64,000 nt of DNA from Xanthoparmelia taractica (GCA_033085395.1 JANQBS010000001.1:372001-436000); one strand, 5' to 3'. Numbered from the stretch's first letter, positions 20,840-36,400 are shown. Notes: generated from the letters alone by a model not told the origin. Program-made: numbers and translations.

Positions 20840-23800
20840 TAAATCGTTTTCTCTATTACCGCCTTCACCAGAAAGTTATAAGGATTTCACTATTATAGAT
20901 ACTGTTGATTTGAGTGAAAATTCAAGCGCTTCTCGTAGGCAATTAAGCCAAATTACACCGGATATAGCTATCAATTTCATAGCCCAACAACTGCAAGATA
21001 TGATTAATAATGCTATTAACTCCGCCGTCACGAATGCCATTAATAACTTACATTTATCTGCTGGACCTAGGGGAGAATAAGGCCCGCCAGAAGAGCCAGA
21101 AGAACTCGGACCGGCCATAGTAGAAACACCGAGTTCTAATAGCAAATGAAATGCTGCTAAACTAAGCTATTTCGATTCTTTTCTAAACAAGTCTTACGAA
21201 GAGGGTGAGATTATAACTATTGAAAAGAACGTGTATTACCGCAGTGTGATTCTATTTATTAAAAGAATTCATGATTTGACAGCTGTGAAAGAAGAAGCTG
21301 TAGTTCGTATCAATATAAATACTTGTTTTCGTGATTCTACACTTACTTGATATATCTCAGAGCTATCAAATCTGGAGCGGAGAGGCCTTCGAGTAGAAGG
21401 TAGTGGAGTGAAAGAATAATGTAGAGCTCTCTCTGCAAGATTCAAGGAATTATTAGGCGTGGCGCTCTCGAATCTAACTGCAGAGAAGTATATATTAACA
21501 GATGCTCGAGCGCGGAGAGAGCCTGCTAGCTATATATAAGCAGTCGTTAAATATATAAAATTAGCTAATATTAATAGCATTCAAAATTAGTTGACATTTG
21601 CCTATTAGAAAATTGTGCCGAAGTTACGTGTTTTTGTTAACTCACCGAATATAGCTATTATTATTGCAAGCTTTATTCAAATGCTTAATATAAAGAAAGT
21701 AGTCTAATTTGAGCTACATATTAGGCAACATCAATATTTCGTTTAAAGATCCCAGCAACAGCAGCAAAATCAATAGAATTAGCGTGGGAATATCTATCGA
21801 AATGCGCTAGAAAATGCATTTCAATAAGGTTCTTCATTAACTTTAATTCGTCAAGATTAGTAGAATTCTTAGTTATTTAAACAGCAGTAGCAGTACGAGT
21901 AGCCGTATCGCTAGTAGTTATCATTTCGATCTTCTAACTCCTATGATTAGAATACTTATCGCCCTTAGTAGTACGACTATCAATTAAATCCTCGCTACGA
22001 TTCACGGCTATAGTAAGACTCGAATTAAAGGCCTTTCGTGCAAGCTAAAGGGCAGTAAAATACGTCAGGTTTGACGAATCGACTATTACAAATAGTAGAT
22101 CGAAAATTCGGAAGCTTAAATAATCTCGGAAATCGTTAATAATTTTAGTAGAATTTCAGACCTAAGACTACTACTTATTAAGCAGAAGCGACTAAAAATA
22201 AGTAAGAGAATTCTAATTAAGCGAAAGAAAATACGCTTCAATAGAATACTGAAATTGATAACTATTAAGATTAGCAATTAGATCATGATTTTAATGAGTT
22301 GAATAATTAATATTATAATGATTCTTTTGCGGGATACGTGGGCATTTAAACGTACTGTAGGAATTGTAATTTGTCTTTCTCCTCTAAGTCGAAATTGTAT
22401 AAATATTTGCGAGTCGAATATTATTCTAAATCACTTAAACCGCCGGCAAATACATAAACGAATATCGATGCTTTTATTATGGAAATTATTCAATTAGACT
22501 CCAAGGATAGAGCTAGATTAGGCACTGGTTTTAGCTTTCGTGGCTGGAATTACGCTTATATTCTATTACGATTTATATCGAATGTAACTAAAAATAAGAA
22601 AGAATGTGCTAATTTAGAAATTAATATAATATTAATCGATAAGCAATAACTTTTATCTCTTCTTCCTGATATGGAAATTAAAAAGATATTATCTTGTTTG
22701 CGTGTTAAAGGGCTTGATTCTACAATGCATAATATTAATAAATATATGCTTATTCTCATGTATCTCTTAGGTCTTAAGAAGAATAATAATAAGACTCTTA
22801 CTTGTATTACGAGAGAGATTTATCTAATTAATGATTTGAAGGCAAATCTACTAATAGGGAATAATATTATGGGACCGAAGAAGATTATGCTTGATGTGAG
22901 CAAAAACGAAGTATATATTAATAGTTATAATATTATTATTAAAATTATAACTTATAATGTCGGTTAGTATATAAAACGATTAATTCGAGTATAAAAGGCA
23001 CTTACTATTGCATCGAGAGCTTAGTAAATTCTATCTGTTATTACACTTAAGAATCTATCTAATAGGGACTTCATTTTCGAATTAGCAAAGTAGCATAATT
23101 TGATTATATATGCTTATATGGTTAATGCTAATATTGTCGGTATAATAGTTAAAAATGAGACTAATTATGCTATGCAAATTCTTAAGAAATTACATCTAGG
23201 AATACTACAAGAAGTCGACTACGAAAACGTCTTCTTTATTAATGTAGAAATGTCTTTAAAATTATCTAATTAAGTGAAGAAAGCAGCTACTTTCGCCGCT
23301 ATTATAATAATAAGTTTAGCTAATAATTTCTCATCTTTAATTAATTATATTTTAACTAATATCTCTATATAAACCACGGAATTAAAGCTTTCTAACGATA
23401 TAATAATCTATGGAAATAAGCTGGAAAGATAGCAATTGACCTACTTAGTTGATAAGTTTTCGTCTCTTTGAAAAAATAAAGATTTTATTAAAGTATTATA
23501 GAATAAATAAATAAAGCTTTCTCTACGAGATAACTAATAGTTAAGATTATTTAGTAGTAAGAGAGCGAAAGTCTATCCCCTTGATTTAATAGATAAGATA
23601 GTAGTTAATAAAATCTTTGATGCTCTGCAGTAGCAAGGTCGGCTGGAATACATTAAGCAGCCAACTTCGTTTAGCTATTCTATCTTCGTTGTTTGGAAAA
23701 CTCTATTAAATAATAAAAGAAAGAGCAGAGTAGTGATTGATATTCGTGAGCTGAATGATCTTATTATGTTAGACGTCTATTCCGTGTCTCTTCAATTTAA

Positions 23801-26500
23801 TATTATCTTGAAGCTACTTAATTGCACTTATCTGGCAGTGCTGGATGTAGTATTATTCTTCTATCAATGGCTCGTATATCCTAACTTTCGATATATGCTT
23901 ACAGTAGTCACGCACCGAGGGTAGGAAATATTTAATGTTTTAATTATGGGCTATATAAACTCAATTGTCTACGTATAAAGGAGGATTAATTATATTCTGA
24001 GAGCTCTTAAGGAATTCGTATAAGCCTATATTAATGATATTGTCGTTGATTCTAAAAGCTTTTCTAAGTATCTCTATTATTTAAGAAGACTTTTTTAACT
24101 TCTAATTAAATATAATATTTTAATCACCCCTAAAAAGATCTTTCTAAGATATTCAAATATTAATCTACTTAACCGATATATTGATTCTCTAGAAATAACT
24201 ACTATAGATAATAAATTTAAAGCGATTGCCAAGCTAAATTATCCCGCAACTCTTGAAGATCTAGAGCATTACCTCGATCTAATAGGCTATCTCCGCAGCT
24301 TAATCCATTACTATATATAGCTTATAGCTTCTTTATAGAATCTCAAGATAAGGCTTTTGAGAGAAGCTCCGTCGAAAGGCAATCCCCGCCGTGCATATTC
24401 TTCTCGCTTTAAATTACCTTTGCTAAGCGAGGCGAAGAAGATTAGTTTTGATAGCCTACAAGTAGCATTATCTTAATCTTCTATGCTTATTTATCACGAT
24501 TTCAATAGATCAATTTGGGTGAATTTAAATACTTCAAAGAAGTTCGGTTTCGAAGTACAAGTCTTTTATATCAACGGAGAATTCAATTCTAACTCGAATA
24601 AATGGCCTTCCCGCACTACAATTCAAATAATTATGTTTTTATCTCGAGGATTAACTTAAGCTAAACGCAATTACTAGTTAATAGAACTCGAGGTAGTAGG
24701 CTTTGTCTAGGTGCTTAAGAAAATAAGGTATCTAATAGACTCTTCGAAGTATGCTACTATCATTTAGATAGATTATTCTATTATCCTAAACATTATGAGA
24801 TAATTATTAATTACCTTAACAAATTCTATTATGAGAATAAACGTTCGTCTTATCAGAGCTTTTCAATTTCTTAGGCAATTCCGTTTTAATATTCGTCATA
24901 AGCCTGGAAAAGAATATATTGTCTTAGATGCACTTTCAAGACTTGCGAGTGCTGATAGCAATAATACACCTCTTTCTGATGAGCATAATGAGCTAGATGC
25001 TCTCTTCATCACTGCACTTATAGAGATAAATTCTACGTTTCTTGAAGGCCTCGAAGACGGCTATAGAATAGATCTATTCTACGTTAGAATCTCTACTTTA
25101 ATAGCTAAGAATAAGGATATCAACGAGGACGTTATTGGTCTTTCTTTCGTTCGTGACAGATACATAGGCACTGCATAGGAGTATTAAAATCTTTTCTTTC
25201 ATGTTAGCAAGCTTATCGGCGTGTAGCGCCTTTGTATACCTTAAAGTATAATTAAAAATATTCTTGAAATAGCTCATGGAGATAATTATTTGGAATTTGA
25301 GAGGTCTTATAAGAGGATTTCAAATATATGATATATTTATGAATTGGTTAAGCATCTTCGGCAGTACATTAGATTCTATTCTCAATGCCTTATTCTTTAA
25401 ACACGCCGATATCGCCCTTATAGCTTCTTATAGCCAATTGAGTCTTCGCTAGTATCGTTTTATACACTTACTCTAGATTTTATTTTAACACTCTCAAAAT
25501 TAATCGAGAAGTTCGATATTATTCTTTCTGTGATAGATAAGTTCACAAAGAAGATAACTTTCGTGTCTGATAAAAAGGACTACTCTGCTATTTAATGGGC
25601 TACTGCATTGCTTAATAGACTTGATATTATGAACTGAGGAATCCTAAGGGTTTTGCTCACGAATCGTGATAAAAAGTTCCTTTTTGAACTTTGGTCGAAG
25701 CTCTTCAAGAAGCTCGGAGTGAACTTGCTTTATTTGACTACTTATTATCTTTAGACGGATAAAAGTAGCGAGAGAATCAATCAAATAGCAGAGATAGCAC
25801 TACGATTCTACCTATATATTATGTAGAATCTCGCTCTCTGGCCGTCAGTTCTCCCGCGAATATAAGCTCTACTTAATAACTCAATCTCAACTACGATTAA
25901 TAATAAAACTCTCAACGAACTAGCTTACGAATTTTAATTTAATCGGCCACTTGATCTACTCAGAGAAGTCACTATATCTCTATCACAGTCTATTGTTACC
26001 CGCATTCAGATAGCTAACGCTATTTCATTTGCTTAGGTAAATCAAAAACATTACTATAATAGAAAGCATTAATTAATGTTTCTCAAGTAGAGCGATTGAG
26101 CTTATTTACGACTACACAAAGGCTATTTCATCTCTGTTACTATTATCATCATCATCAAGCTATCTCAGTAGTATATTAATCCATTCGAAATATTATAGAA
26201 AGTCGATAAATAAGTTTATAAGTTAGCTATCCCAGGGCATTAAAATATATATTCGATCTTTAGTATTGTCCAATTAGAGCCTATCTCTGCTTCTAACTCT
26301 AACCCGTATAGCCGTTCTATTCTTAACTAGCCAGGTAGTGTATATATAAAAGAGGATATTAATGAGTATAAGTCCTGGGAAGTAGAGCGAATTCTTAACA
26401 AGCAAGTTATTCGAAAAGGCAGAGACTATATTATATAGTATCTTATTAGATAATTGGGATATGGGTCTAAATATAATTAATAATATAACGCTAGAGATCT
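20840..26500 (+). pseudogene. Chromovirus gag-pol, stop-riddled
   Basis: This is a RIP-mutated coding region. The longest remaining open pieces are 22671-22967 (protease side), 23733-23924 (reverse transcriptase palm) and 24831-25178 (RNase H to integrase). Motifs VVIDIRELNDL, FFYQWLVYP and RHKPGKEYIVLDALSRL identify a Ty3/Gypsy pol. The strand follows that of the element. Confidence 0.85.
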
Positions 26501-26787
26501 TATTAACTCCGATAACTTAGTATAACAGTATAAGAATGCAATGACTACTACTAATACCATCTAACACTACGTTACACCTACTTACCTCATAGCTATATTC
26601 AAACGACTTAACGAGTATTATTGACCGGGAATTACTTTCCTCTACTCGATAGCGTTTATGTGATTATTGAGGGGAGATATTAATCAATGATTATTGTTGT
26701 TGTGATATTCTAACTACTTCTACACTACATGCTTTCAGCGATATCTAAGCAAGCGAGATCGCTTATTTTTTCTTTGTTATTGTGGGA

Positions 26788-26944
26788 TGTTATCACGGTT
26801 TTCCTATATGCCAAGGGAAGATCGAGAAAGGATCGGGCAGGCTAGGCCAAATTTGTATTAGTTTCCCCAGCAGATCTCCGCCACTGCGGCCCTTAGAATT
26901 CAACAACTTTTCAACCATTAATCCCAAGATCATTTCCCATGACA
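26788..26944 (+). repeat. 3' LTR of the chromovirus
   Basis: Begins TGTTATCACGG and ends CATGACA, followed by the target-site copy AACTT. It carries C at several places where the 5' LTR has T, and T/A at others, so both LTRs were mutated independently. Confidence 0.9.
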
Positions 26945-26949
26945 AACTT

Positions 26950-29900
26950 GCTAAGCTCAAATAGCAAGACGAATCCCTATCTACCTATTATAAACAAGTA
27001 ATCTTTATAATGTAGCGTATTGATATAAGAGATCGGCCTATATCTTTAGTTACTAATAAATCTCTATTCTTGCTAAAAGAAGTAATGCTTAAGAGTATTA
27101 TAAGAATATTCTTAAAAGGTCTTATTAATTTCGATATACGTCGTAAGGCTATTAGAGGCCTTACTTCTGCAGATAGCTCGTTAAGAGGTATTTATAATTT
27201 GATTGAATAAGCACGTCGAATTAAGAACGAAGTATCGAAACTTACGAACGAGGAGTATAAGACTAAGGAGATTAAGCTTCTTAAGTCTATTATGTAGAAG
27301 ATTATATCGAAATCTTAGCTTAATAATCTCGTTTCTTTTTATTAAATTAGTGCTAATTCGAATAAAGTTTCACCTTCTAGAGAATAAATTATTAAACGAC
27401 TAAGAAAAGCTTTAAAGACTCACTTAAGGAGTAGCAATAGTTATTAAGGTAGCAACTATAATTATTATTAAATTTCGAAATAGTATAAAGCACCTTATTT
27501 CTCTATAGCTTAGAATTCAATTCGTCGAAATAAGAGTAATTCTAATTATAGGAACGACACTCTATAGAAGCCTTCGGCTGATAGGCCGTTCCGATCTTAA
27601 TCTCGTAATCTATCTAATCGTAAGTAATTAAAGAATCCTTTCGTTAACGATATTAGAATCTAATTTATAAAGACTGATGACCCACTATATATAAGATATA
27701 GCACTCTCGAAAAGCGTTCGAACGATGATCATAAATGCTCCTCACTCCCTACTTAGAAACAATCATACCTTCGAGAGGTCGTCTTTAGGTCATCACCTCA
27801 AGCAAATTTCACCGCTACTAGCTTTGGCGAGTTTAACGGCGCTTCAAGAGTTTGGAAATAATCTTCTTCGGGATTATCAGAGTTATCGGGTTCCACGTCA
27901 CGAGATTATACCCCACTCACATCTATTTCTTCTACTTTCTCGAGTGTCAAGTCCGTTATTGCGAAATCATTAGTTCGTATTATCGAAGCTTTTCGTAATC
28001 AGGGAGTCGCTGCTTAAGTTTAATATAATAAAGGCTCTACTTCTAATAAGCGTCCTGCGGATTCTAAAGAATCGCAGACACAGTAGTAATCGCCTTCGCA
28101 TGACCGGAGGCCTTAATAAGATAAGAATAATCCATCATAGTCAGGGAATTTCAATACTATAAATTAGCCTTATCAATATGCTTAGCAAGCCCCACAGCAG
28201 CCTATTTAATTATCTACACAATTATAGCAGTTCACGTATTAGCCCATACCTCCTCACTCAACGAATACATTCCCTTTATTTATATATAATTTATAAGTAC
28301 CTTCTTCTGGCAATTAAGAACGTTCGAAGCGAAAGGGCCAGCGAAGAGTTAAAAAGAAGATAAAGCTTCAGCCACTAGTAAGCATATATAACGATTCGCT
28401 CGAGAAGTTTAATTCATCTATCTCGATTAGGCAGGTAATGTAAATCAATAAGATTGATATAATATTAATGAATATGCTTACGTGGTCGCCTGTTATATGT
28501 AAGGAATTAAAGTATTTATGTACTTAAGTTACGAAGAAACGAGCGAAGAAACAGTTGCCTATGTCAACAGCTACTATATTACAATTCCCGATCTTCCCAT
28601 CTCAAGCACCTATTGTATCCCGAGTATAGACCCAGCCTAATGCATATATTAGATAATTGAGCGATATATCGGGTATCGAGAAAGCGTTTTACATTCCTAG
28701 GGAAGTTCGAGTTAATAAAGAAATTATTTCAGTTGAGAAGAAGAACGTGAATATCGATTAGGATTCTGAAATAAATATAATATCGACGTTAATAATAAGT
28801 TAGCTGAAGCTAAATCTAAGATCACTTTCCGAAGTGGAATTTAACGATCTATGTATAGAAACTATAGATTATCGTGAGACTTTATTGAAGCACTAAATTA
28901 TCTTTGACTTCTATGCAGAAGAATTATAGCGAATCGTTAAGTACTTCGTACGCTCTTCGATTCCAGGAGTTCCTAACTTACCGCGTTTATTGCTAGGACT
29001 ATCGTGGCTTTATAATATTAACGTAGTTATTTCGATGCGTAACTCGTCTATTTAGATTGGGAATTCGAATATAAGAGAGATAATCCGTTATATTACGAGT
29101 TCGGAAATAATCTATCACCGAGATTATAGCCTTCTAATATATCTCAAAGTATTCATCTCGGCTGCGAAAGCTCTTTATAATAATCGTAGAGTTAAGGAAG
29201 TAGATAATAATAATAATAAGGAAGACGAAGATAGCTTCGACTCTTCTAAAGATTCACTATTTGATATTAAGGATAACGAACTAAGAAACTAGGGTTTTCG
29301 CTAGGTTCTTAGCAGGACGATAAAATGACTAAATATCTATCTCCTCTCGGTGCTCGCCCCAGTAATGAAAAAAATAGTTAGCTAAGCGCCGCTTGACCTA
29401 CCAAGAATAATATACTTAAGCAGCCGTTTTCAATAAGCAGACCAGGTTTATCTACTAGTATTTTTAGTGCGTTAGAAACTCCTTCGCGATCTATACTTAT
29501 AGAACCACCTGCGGCGTATAAGAAGCCTAAGAAGCCATTCTTAGATCGCCGAGTAGAGCGGTATTCAATAGACTTCGATATCGCACTATTATAGATTAAG
29601 GAATAGGCTGCGGGCTTAGGATTAAAATCTGTTTTAAGATCTATAATTCCCACAGCCTTAGAACGCGAGTGTGTGATTCGACTTCTCTATATCTATAGGC
29701 ATTTAAATAGCGAGGATCTCATTAATCTCATATGCACGAACTTAATTACGTATCGTATTAAGATCATAGCTGGGACGAAACTCGCTTCTACGAAATCACA
29801 GAAGCGTTGATCTACTTATATAGAATAATAGATGAGGAAGCTTATTTAGAATAGTCTCTTGAGAGAAGTGTATAAACTAACGGAACCGGCTAATAAGCGT

Positions 29901-30413
29901 TTGTCACCATGAAATACCAGGGCCATAATAATAAATAAGATAGAAAATTCACAGCTAGAAGACGAATCTCGCATGATATTCGATTACTCACGAGTGCATA
30001 AAGATCTTCCGAGATATCATCTGGAGCTTTCTTCTCGAGTCCATGACAACTTATTAAATTCGAAATACAAATGCCTATTCATAGTAGATTTAAAACATAT
30101 TTATTTAACTATTTCACTGCACGAGGATAATAGATATTACTTCGTATTCACCATAGTAGGAATTAGCTAATATCAACCTACCCGCATATAGCAAGGTTCT
30201 AAATCCGTGGGGTTTATTATAACTAAGCTAATATATCGCGCGTTTGATTTCATTTCACCTTCTATGCCAGAGTCTTTCTTACTATATTCTAAGAATTCTA
30301 AGAAATCGTTATCGCTTATCTTTTACATGAATAATTTCTTTGGCGAGTTTAAGGATTTCTGGAATTAGTTCACGTTCTTATAAGATTATTTCTTCCCTCG
30401 AATTAAGTGAGCT
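26950..30413 (+). pseudogene. Outer element gag, protease and reverse transcriptase, degraded
   Basis: Continuing the outer frame right of the chromovirus, the sequence reads AKLK, LSTYYKQV, LKGLINFDIRRKAIRGL and DSSLRGIYNL, a typical fungal retroelement gag. Near 28950-29150 a protease-like NLPRLLLGLSWLYNINVVIS is seen. At 29973-30170 the reverse transcriptase palm MIFDYSRVHKDLPRYHLELS...KCLFIVDLKHIYLTISLHEDNRYYF is open for 65 codons. Further on, QGS-SVGF and FYMNNFFGEF follow, the latter at the position of the catalytic Y-DD box, with N-N seen. The reading stops at the hAT end at 30414, so the thumb and RNase H are not present here. Confidence 0.78.
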
Positions 30414-33400
30414 TACGGGTCGGAAAGGTTTGGGATGGTCTGGGATATGGGGTGTCGATACCATATTATTTGATTTTTATAAGATGGTCTGGAAGACGTG
30501 CTGATATCATGAAATGATCTGGGAAATTTCTAGTATATATAGGGATATCCCATGTTATATGCAGGGGTATGGGAAATATACTATATATAGAAGAAGTTAC
30601 TCTATATAGAATCATGCGAACGTATTCTAGTTATTATTCTAGCTATTACTTTACTTTATTATTACATTGTTAAGTATTCTAGTTATTATTCTAGCCATCA
30701 CCCCACTTTATTATCGCTATTATTATTACTTTATTTTATTATCACGTTGTTAAGCTAAGCTCGCTATCGCATTTAATATCGTATTGCGAAAGGCCTTCGT
30801 AATCACCTAAGGCTTAGCGAGCTATTTCTACTACTATTAGTGCATTTGATTTATTTAATTACTAGAAGAATTGCTAGCACGCTAATTATAATAGTAATCT
30901 ACTATTTATTCTACGATAATAAATTCCCTTCTTCTCCCTTCGCATTATAAAAAGAATTTATAATTATTTTCTATAATTATATATTCTTAGTTATTAAAGT
31001 TACACGCTTCGTATAAATAATATAAAGATTAATATCTTCGAATATGTGATAAAGAAAAGCTTTCGTCGATTTATAAATAACCTTAATAGCCGATCTAAAA
31101 AAACGTATTCTCTTTATATATATTATCGCGATCTCTTTTATTACTCGCGAAAAAAAGAGCTTAAAGATTATTAAATCGAATTTTCTCTAATAGCGACGAA
31201 TCTCACGTAAAGTAATAGCTATAATCTATTAATAAAATAAAATAGATAGATTCGAGATTAAACTTACTTTTAGCTTTTTATCTACGTTTTCGAATATTAC
31301 TATTCGATAGTCCTTACGCTAATCTACTTTTCTTAATTAATCTCAATAATTAAATACTTAAAGACTACGTAGAAGTAATTAATTACACTTAAGATTATCT
31401 GGTATCAGCTGCGTGTATTATGATTTCTTTAGTCTTTTCTTTATTCTTATATACTATCGCCTACTCGCGTATTAGCTTTATACTTAATATTTCATTTATA
31501 GATTTAATATATCTGCTTTAAAATATTATCTCGCATAGTGATTCTTTTACGAGCTATAGCTTACTTTATTAAATAAATAAATAATAAGATAAATAGTGAA
31601 AGAATAATAAATAATAGAAGAATAATAAATATTAGAAGAATAAGGGATGATAGAAGAAAGAGTAGAAAGAAAATAAAAGTACACGATAAATATATCTTAG
31701 AAAACGTGATATTATAGATAAAATCAATATTATTTGTTAATGCTTTTAGATATCTATCGTAATAACATTAGAATTAATTTATTTTTTAATTGGAAAGTAA
31801 AAGAAGAATATTCTTATTATAAGTATTAAGATTCTATAAGAATAAATTTATCTTATAATTAATTTTAGTAATTATTCTAGTAACTATCTAAGCGTATTAA
31901 AATTTTATTAATTTAGACGCTAATACGTAGAATTCTTAGTAATCTTTTTATATTAAGTAAATAGTAGAAATTAATACTTAATTAATTTTCTTCTCGGTAA
32001 TTCTTTTAATAATAAATATTAGTATCTAAATAATTTTCCTCTTAAACTTTCCCTTTAAATAATTCTTATTTATTATATCTTTCTTTTATTTTAGTATTTA
32101 AGACGCGTTTCTATTATTAATATAACTAAAGATATTTAATATACTTTTATCTTAATAGAGAGTATATAATTAATAGTCTTTAGCTAAATCGTAACCTATA
32201 GAGTATCGATCTTATAGGAGTGACTACTTTTTTTATCTTTGTATTTCTTTATTGATTTTTTTTTAGCTATTAAAAAAGAAGAATAATTAGATTCTTAGAC
32301 GCACTTTTCGCTCTTTAATATAGAGTTCGATAATCTCGAGTTTAAGATTTCACGTTATAGCGTAATTAATCGGCCTAAAGATAATTAATTAAAGCGCAAA
32401 GTCGTTTAAGATCTTAGCGAAAATCTTAATATTAAACGCTTAAGAATAAGACTTAATATTTTTATTTTTAAGAAAAAGAAATTAAAACGCGTAAAGAAAG
32501 CTAATAACGCCGCTAAGAATTATTATATTCGTACTTATAAAAAGATTAGCGAATTCGCGACTACTTTAAATTTATAGTGAAAAGTATATATTAAAATTCT
32601 TCGCTAGTAAGAAGTCGACTTTAGATAATATTTATTTATCTTTATAGTTATTATTTTAATTATTAATTCTTTTAAGCTAATACTTAGAATAGAATTACGT
32701 AAGACGTATATAGTAATATCGTTATTTGGCGTCTTCGACTCTAGGTTTATCTTAGAATAGTAGTCTACGTCGATAAAAATAATAACTTGTTATAAAAAGA
32801 TATAGAAGATAAGAAAGTAGAGCAAAGTATATAATTATCTTTAATAAAAAAGTATTTATTTTAATTATATAATAAGTGAGATCTTTTTGACTATTAGAGA
32901 GAGAGATAATATTCTAAATTGTAAGCGCTACGATCTATTAAAACTCGAAAAGAACGATTAATTATTAAATATTAAGCTATTCGCATATAAGTAGAATCTC
33001 GAGCGGAATTACGTGTCGAATATAAAGATACGTCTATTTATTAATATGTAGAACGTGTGGCGAAAGGCTGATAGATCTCTACTACGTAAACTTAGGGAGC
33101 TAGATTATAAGAATTTGAGGAGCTATCTTAGGAAAGGGCATGTGTATTTATCTATGGTTTTAATATACCTATATATTTCTAGTTATTATTCTAATCATCG
33201 CTAATCTATTTAGAAGAAATATATCTTCTTCAATATTATGTTATCTTCGTATATATTCTTTAATTATCGAGAAAAAGTTATATATCGTAATATAGCCAAT
33301 TATATCCAAGGTAGGCACTTTAAATATAATAATATAAGATAACTATCTCTATCAGGACCGATATTATTCTAATCGAATAATTATAATTTCGCTACGATAG

Positions 33401-36400
33401 GTTTCGAGCCCGACCTTAATGCGGTAAATGCGAGGAGGGCGTACGATCTTATTGTTTAAGGCTATGATAATATACTCGCTAATTTTAAACTTCTCGCATC
33501 TAATATAGATAGTCTTAGTCTCTTAACTAAAGAAATCGCTAGCTATATAAATTATAATAATTAATCTTAAAAGTATTCTAGAATTCTAGCTATAATTCTA
33601 ATTATTATACGTCTTATTCGAATTAATAGATAGTTATCTTATTTCGTAAGCTATAAATAAGCTATATATCCTTAGCTTATAAAGTAACTCTTTTTACGTG
33701 AAATGCGTATAATTACGCGATTATATAAGAGTTAATTATAATTACTTCTTAATAAGAAAGATAAGACCTATTATCTAATTTAGAGATAATTTTAGTCTTT
33801 ATTAATTCTTGAAGTGCGCTTAAGATAGAGAATTAAATTCGAAAATCTTTTTTTTCTATAAGTCTTAGAATCTCCTTTATTAGTTAAGTAAACGTTTTTC
33901 GTAATATAATTAAGTTCGTCGATTTTTATATACGATAAATCTCTTATAACGCGCGAGCTTAGAAATAATATTAATATTAATAAAAATATTTACTCTATAA
34001 ACTTATTATTAGCTTTTAATTTTTATAGCTTTCTTATCGATTTAAATTGAATCTTAAATCTCTTTCGACTATATAATTTCTTAACGTTGAAAAATTTAAA
34101 TAAGAATATAAAAATATTTTTAAGTATTTCTATAGCATTATCGATGACTAAAAGAGAAGAGTTAGACTTATATAAGTCTACGATATTATTCGTAATTGCG
34201 AGCGCTATTCTTATCGGGAAAAAAAGAGTAAAAATTTTTTTTTAGAAAATATTAGAATATTATTAACGTTAGAGGATTATCTAGAAAAAAGGACTTTAAA
34301 GATAATTGCTAGAATTATAATTAGAATAGAGGTTCGAACTTAAATAGTTACTAAAGTACTAATTATAGAGATTTAAACTTAGATGATTACTAGAATATTT
34401 ATTAGAATAGAAATTCGAACTCGCGTAGAAAGAAATCTAATTAATATATTAATCTATTCTATATATTAATCTATATTAGATATACTCTAATTTATTAAAC
34501 TTTTTTATTAAGCTAACTTACTAGCGATTAATACTATCGCATAACTATATTAGAGAATTAGCCTCTCGCGCGCTTCGGTCTCTAGCCCTTACACTCTTAT
34601 ACTTACTAATCTCTATCTCTTTTATTAGTATTTATTAGAATTTAATTAATACGCTATAGCGAAGAAATATTTATTTTATATATTAGTTTATATATTATAT
34701 AGTCTTCGTATTAGTTATTAATTTTAAGTAGTTAAAGCTAGGTTTAAAGCTAAGTATTACTAGAAGACGCGTCTCTTATAATATTCTATATTTTTTATAA
34801 ATGTTATTTATCTTTATTTAAGCTATTATATTTTCTCTTAAGTCTTAAATTTTATTATATTATTCGATATCGCAGTTAGTGCTATATCGTCCGATATTAT
34901 AGCTAATACTATATCGTTCGATATCGTAGATAGTGTTATAGCTATCGATGATTATTCTTTCGACGAGAGTTAAGATACTCTTATTATTATTCTAGAGGAA
35001 TTAAAGTCTAGAGATAAAAAATTCTACTTTATTTATAACGAAGTTAAGTATAATATATAAATGAATTAATAATTAAAGATAAGTTAAGTAGTTAGAAATT
35101 AGATTAAGGACTTTAATCGTCGATAGAGAGTGAATTAAGGCTCTATAGTTCGAAAGACTACGAAATAAGAATATTTTTAAGACTACGCCCTTCGATCTAC
35201 TGGAGAGCTATATATTATATATCGTTATTGCGATAATGTTTTTATTTACTTATTAATAGATTATAGTATTACGAGAATAAATTCACACCTTAAATCGAAA
35301 GTATGTGTATAAAAGTTAAGTCTTAGTATATTTGAGTAGACGATAATTGTTAAGAGCTATTAACGATAGATATATTATTTATTTGATTTATTTAATATTT
35401 GATAATTAAAATAATAATTAAAATTAATATCTTACGCTTTAGAGACGATTAAAGAAAGATATTAAGATAAAGCTAGATAATAGATATCTTACTCGCGCGG
35501 ACTTCCCCGAGTAATTCCGTTATTAAATTATAGCTATAGGCGTTTTATTTGCTATTACCGATAATCTAGAGATATTATAAATCTTTCGCTGCCTTAACCC
35601 TCTTATAAATATAGATTTTATATTTATAATTAAAAATTAATTATTTTCTAAAGTTAAAGAGATTAAGTTAGATCTATATATAAGTCTATTAAATAATGAT
35701 ATTAAGATATCTTTAGCCTTGGATAATTAGTCGACTAATAATTATTAGTTGTATTTTACACTTCTTGACTTCTTTATTAATTATAATTAAAGATATTATA
35801 AGAAGCTTTTAAGATTCGAGTATATCGAGAATAAATATACTAATGCGAAGTTTGTAAGTCTCGTATAATCGATTCTTAAGAAGTATATACTTAAGACGCG
35901 AATTATGACTTTAATAATCAATAATGCGACTAATAATAATACACTCTTTCGTGATTTAATCGGGGCCCTTTTATAGAGCGAGTTTAATAATTTACTTAAT
36001 CTTGAAGAGTAGAATACGAGGGGTCTTGAATATATTCTCTATATGGCGTATATTATTTAATTATCCTTATAAGAGCTTTTTGACAAGATTCGCGTTAGTC
36101 TAATTAATAAGAACTTTTAGAAAAGCTAATATAATTCGAAGAAATAGAACGCTATTCAAAGATAAGGGAAAGATCTATTAATAACTTTAGCTAAGATATA
36201 TAAATTCTAGTTATTATTCTAGCTATTATTAATATCTAATATATATAGATTCGTAAAACGAGGGTTTATATTAATGCTAGCAGTTAGCGTAAGAAATATT
36301 TCTTTAAGCTTCAATCTATATGACTTAATAATACTTATAACTTAATTAATTAACATTATTTACTTATCGATAAGAAGCTATATTAATAAAAACGCGCACT

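Larger units (their letters stand above)
19991..26944 (+). mobile_element. Chromodomain Gypsy (chromovirus) LTR retrotransposon, RIP-inactivated
   Basis: This 6,954-bp element has LTRs of 154 and 157 bp and an exact 5-bp target-site duplication AACTT (19986-19990 and 26945-26949). A likely primer-binding site TGGTAGCAACGC lies three bases after the left LTR (20148). Degraded gag-pol can be followed in order: gag with a PPEEPEE/KLSYFD--LNKSYEEG-I region (about 20850-21350), a zinc-finger-like segment (about 22350-22440), protease (about 22540-22960), reverse transcriptase (VVIDIRELNDL, FFYQW; about 23650-24100), RNase H tail (FNIRHKPGKEYIVLDALSRL; about 24880-24950), integrase core (about 25480-25850) and a C-terminal chromodomain-like stretch (about 26340-26500). 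Many TAA/TAG codons replace CAA/CAG/TGG, as expected from RIP. No part can be functional. Confidence 0.88.
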
